From the NCBI GenBank assembly GCA_017483805.1, contig JAFUUL010000014.1:1-43079 (forward strand): 43,079 nt of DNA, written 5' to 3'. Of this stretch, positions 41,077 through 43,079 are shown piece by piece. The stretch comes from Prevotella sp. (GTDB lineage Bacteria > Bacteroidota > Bacteroidia > Bacteroidales > Bacteroidaceae). A model generated the notes under the pieces. That model did not search any database. It saw only the letters and a list, made by a program, of their open reading frames with translations, and had not been told where the DNA came from. Numbering within the stretch: position 1 is the stretch's first letter; each line of letters begins with the position of its first letter. Position numbers and translations under genes: made by a program.

Positions 41077-42152
41077 AGGGCTATGCTTCTAAGTTCTATA
41101 TCATTCTCACAGGCTCCTCTTAACCCTTCATGGGTGAGCATGTAGGCCTGCATACCTTTCTTGATAGTCCTCTCTAAAGTGTATAACCGCATAACGGGCT
41201 TATAGTCAGGGGCCTCTTGCAACATTTCATTTAGATAGTACAAGGTCTCCTTGCTATGAGTTGTTACAAACACCTGCTTGTTGGTGCTGGTGGCCAGTGC
41301 AAAGATGGCCTCCCAAAGTCTTTTGTAGGCAGAATAGTGCAGGCCGTTTTCAATCTCATCTATCAAGAGAATATTGTTCATGGGATTTGCAGAAGCAGCC
41401 ACAATGTTCAGATAACGGCGAAGGCCATCACCCTGCATATTGACTGCCAACAACTGATCAATGCCTTCCAGTCCTACATAAGCGACATTGTTCAGAATCT
41501 CTAATGTAGTGATGCGACTGTCAAAATGCTTCAACCGCTCAGTGACGGCATCTTTTAACCTGCGCTTTGCCAACTCAACCAAGTCATTGGCAGGATTGCC
41601 TGCTGCCAAGTCTGAAGACAGAAAAGCCACGCTGTTCTTTTCCAAATAGCCTTCCGCCAGTTTTCTGTTAGAAATCAGTCCTTGCTGATTGACCATGATA
41701 CTGCTCTCGTAGGAACTCTTCTGCTGGTTGGATTCAACTTCAAAAAGCATCTTCAGTGTATTCAGAAAAGTCTTTGTCTCAGAGGTTGGTATCTGCCCAT
41801 TCTGCATACCTGGTTGTGATTTCTCGTCGAAAACATAGGTCAAGTCTAAAGACAGGTGGCGTTTTGTATTATCAAAGAGTTCAGAAGAAATCTCTGGCTT
41901 TACCTTTAAGTCATAATTATGGAACATATAACCCAAGTCAGCAAAACTGCTATAATTGCGAGACCTGATAGAATTGATGGTTTGAGGCAGGTCTGGGTTA
42001 GACATACCCATCATCAGTAAAAGACATTCAAGCACAGAACTCTTACCTGAACTGTTCTGCCCAAGAAAGACATTTACACGGGCGAAATCGTCAATCTTCA
42101 GGCGGCCTATCCCCCTGAAATTACTAATCTCTATATTCTTAAATCCGTCCAT
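41073..42152 (-). CDS. AAA/ABC-like ATPase (OLD/RecF-type) in a three-gene operon
   Basis: A 359-aa ATPase with IEISNFRGIGRLKIDDF at the N-terminus, Walker A GQNSSGKSS (31-39), a signature-like GDGLRR (241-246), Walker B ILLIDEIENGLH (261-272) and the switch His299 in VTTHSKETL. It lacks the long coiled-coil of SMC-type proteins and lacks a C-terminal TOPRIM of its own; that function is encoded by the next gene. First gene of the operon, with a promoter at 42179-42186. In PARIS or Septu-like systems such an ATPase senses phage and controls the nuclease. Confidence 0.85.
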   Translation of the reverse strand: MDGFKNIEISNFRGIGRLKIDDFARVNVFLGQNSSGKSSVLECLLLMMGMSNPDLPQTINSIRSRNYSSFADLGYMFHNYDLKVKPEISSELFDNTKRHLSLDLTYVFDEKSQPGMQNGQIPTSETKTFLNTLKMLFEVESNQQKSSYESSIMVNQQGLISNRKLAEGYLEKNSVAFLSSDLAAGNPANDLVELAKRRLKDAVTERLKHFDSRITTLEILNNVAYVGLEGIDQLLAVNMQGDGLRRYLNIVAASANPMNNILLIDEIENGLHYSAYKRLWEAIFALATSTNKQVFVTTHSKETLYYLNEMLQEAPDYKPVMRLYTLERTIKKGMQAYMLTHEGLRGACENDIELRSIAL

Positions 42153-42178
42153 ACGATAGTAATATTCACTTTATCTTG

Positions 42179-42199
42179 CAAAGATAAGAAATATCTTTG
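42179..42199. promoter_or_regulatory. Promoter/operator dyad upstream of the ATPase operon
   Basis: CAAAGATA (42179-42186) and TATCTTTG (42192-42199) are perfect 8-bp inverted arms around AGAAA. Read on the minus strand the first arm is the -7 box of the ATPase operon, 26 nt from its ATG. The second is a plus-strand -7 box with no gene to serve. The symmetry suggests an operator. The rest of the gap to 42367 shows T-rich tracts and a weak CCG/CGG hairpin near 42250-42275, nothing else I can support. Confidence 0.55.
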
Positions 42200-42367
42200 A
42201 GAAAGTCATACAAGAATCATGCTTTTTTTGTTTTTTTATTAAATCCGTTCGAAAGCCATGCACAATTCGTTCGGCTATTAGGCTGTCTTTTCAACTCGAA
42301 ATGTCAATGATGCACATCAAATCTTGTTACGTTATGGACATTAAAGCATATAATCGACGGTGAGGAC

Positions 42368-42937
42368 TTAATATCCGACGGGATGATTGAGTTCCAGATA
42401 ACTGGTGTCGGAGAGGTTGAGTTCGCGCTTCAGTGTGTCGAAGTCCATGGTGGCACGGGCGACGGTCTTCAGGCCGAGGGCGGTGCAGGCCAGGTAGATG
42501 TTCTGAGAGACATAGCCGGCATCCATCGCTCCGAATTTGTCGTTGGGGGCACGGTCGGTGTCCTTGGTGCTGACGAGGACAAGCGAGATGGGAGCCGCCT
42601 TGGCAAAGGCCTGACGGCCGGCAATGGCCTCAAGCAGGTTCTTGTCAGAGACTTTGGTCAGCGTGTTGGCCTTGGCGTTGTAGAGGCAGGCACCGTCCTT
42701 GGAGCATACATACACCTTGATGTCCTGCATGTTGACGGCAGAAGGAGCGGTGATCTTGCCCGTCTTGGCATCGCTGACACCGCAGGCGGCCCAGAGTAGG
42801 GTGGAGAGGGTCTGCAGGTTAATCTCCTGGTCGCTGTACTGGCGTTCAGAACGGCGCTGCTGCAGGGCATCGCCCAGCGTCATCGACAGTTTGTTGACTT
42901 CAGGTTGTGGCAGGCTGATGACTTCCTGAGCCTGCAT
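42368..42937 (-). CDS. Nitroreductase-family protein, apparently without its signal peptide
   Basis: A 189-aa FMN-dependent nitroreductase/SagB-type oxidoreductase: ALQQRRSERQYSD at the N-terminal FMN-phosphate site, LSTLLWAACGVSD, KITAPSAVNMQDIKVYVC, DAGYVSQNIYLACTALGLKTV and LNHPVGY at the C-terminus. Relatives I know are exported and have a signal peptide ending in QAQEV; here translation appears to begin at MQAQEV. An in-frame stop lies a short way upstream, so the leader is lost or replaced. It marks the right flank of the defence island. Confidence 0.8.
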   Translation of the reverse strand: MQAQEVISLPQPEVNKLSMTLGDALQQRRSERQYSDQEINLQTLSTLLWAACGVSDAKTGKITAPSAVNMQDIKVYVCSKDGACLYNAKANTLTKVSDKNLLEAIAGRQAFAKAAPISLVLVSTKDTDRAPNDKFGAMDAGYVSQNIYLACTALGLKTVARATMDFDTLKRELNLSDTSYLELNHPVGY

Positions 42938-42941
42938 GCTG

Positions 42942-42988
42942 CGTATTCCGGCGATAGCCGTTCACCAATTCCGATGATATCCGTTCAC
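42942..42988. repeat. 24-bp imperfect direct repeat in the nitroreductase leader
   Basis: CGTATTCCGGCGATAGCCGT plus TCAC (42942-42965) and CAATTCCGATGATATCCGTT plus CAC (42966-42988) are adjacent variants of one unit. They lie between the -7 box and the start codon, where the codons of a signal peptide would be expected. Confidence 0.7.
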
Positions 42989-43015
42989 TCGGTTGGTGAT
43001 TTACTCTATCGGCGG

Positions 43016-43023
43016 CAAAGTTA
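43016..43023 (-). promoter_or_regulatory. -7 box of the nitroreductase gene
   Basis: TAACTTTG on the minus strand, about 80 bp before the ATG. No good TTG lies about 20 nt upstream within the window. Confidence 0.5.
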
Positions 43024-43079
43024 ATACTTTTTTCTGAGACTCTCGCCTTTTAGTTCAAATCTTTTTGATTTATGCACCA

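Noticed and set aside
39213-42152. Retron with an ATPase-HNH effector (Septu-like retron)
   Set aside because: A structured RNA and an ATPase-HNH pair are present, but no reverse transcriptase gene is in the window.

Overview
The window looks like a chromosomal segment of a Bacteroidales bacterium, most likely Prevotellaceae (Prevotella/Segatella-like). The evidence is two SusC/SusD pairs, promoters of the Bacteroidetes type (TTG or TTTG, about 20 nt, then TAnnTTTG), little use of Shine-Dalgarno sequences, and the conserved minus-strand cluster sppA-lpxK-punA-thiL. The core is GC-rich. The stretch from about 32.8 to 42.3 kb is clearly more AT-rich and carries defence genes. No tool was run: family names come from motifs read by eye and from memory of the families.

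Layout. 0-5.2 kb (minus): tRNA-Phe and the housekeeping run sppA, lpxK, punA, thiL. 5.3-20.8 kb (plus): a polysaccharide utilisation locus with a GH28 pectinase-like enzyme, a GH2 enzyme with a C-terminal discoidin-like domain, and two tandem susC-susD pairs. Each susC sits behind the same terminator-promoter module, which suggests duplication. 20.9-25 kb (plus): a membrane-anchored Ser/Thr kinase, groES-groEL and a candidate small RNA. 25.1-32.2 kb (plus): a small membrane protein translationally coupled to a large six-hairpin glycosidase-like protein, a MurNAc/GlcNAc kinase (AmgK-like) fused to a RapZ C-terminal domain, a MurU-like nucleotidyltransferase and guaA. The kinase and MurU-like protein suggest cell-wall sugar salvage.

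32.2-42.2 kb (all minus) is a defence island. Reading leftwards from its promoter end it holds: (i) a tightly overlapping three-gene operon of AAA/ABC-like ATPase, TOPRIM-like protein (DUF3226/DUF4435 style) and HNH nuclease; (ii) a roughly 380-nt gene-free, strongly self-complementary region that I propose is a structured leader or ncRNA; (iii) a small unknown protein, a C5-cytosine methyltransferase behind a second large dyad, and McrB-like and McrC-like proteins resembling a LlaJI-type restriction-modification system; (iv) a NUDIX gene cut off just after its Nudix box at the edge of a MITE-like inverted-repeat element, and a Vsr mismatch endonuclease that fits the methyltransferase. A nitroreductase without its expected signal peptide closes the window.

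A theme runs through the whole window: short tandem repeats (7-mers, a 22-mer, a 78-mer and a GC-rich palindrome) sit inside reading frames without breaking them, in thiL, the GH2 gene, the six-hairpin gene (twice), the murU-like gene and vsr. The strongest candidates for something undescribed are the ATPase-TOPRIM-HNH operon and the structured RNA region between it and the restriction-modification genes.
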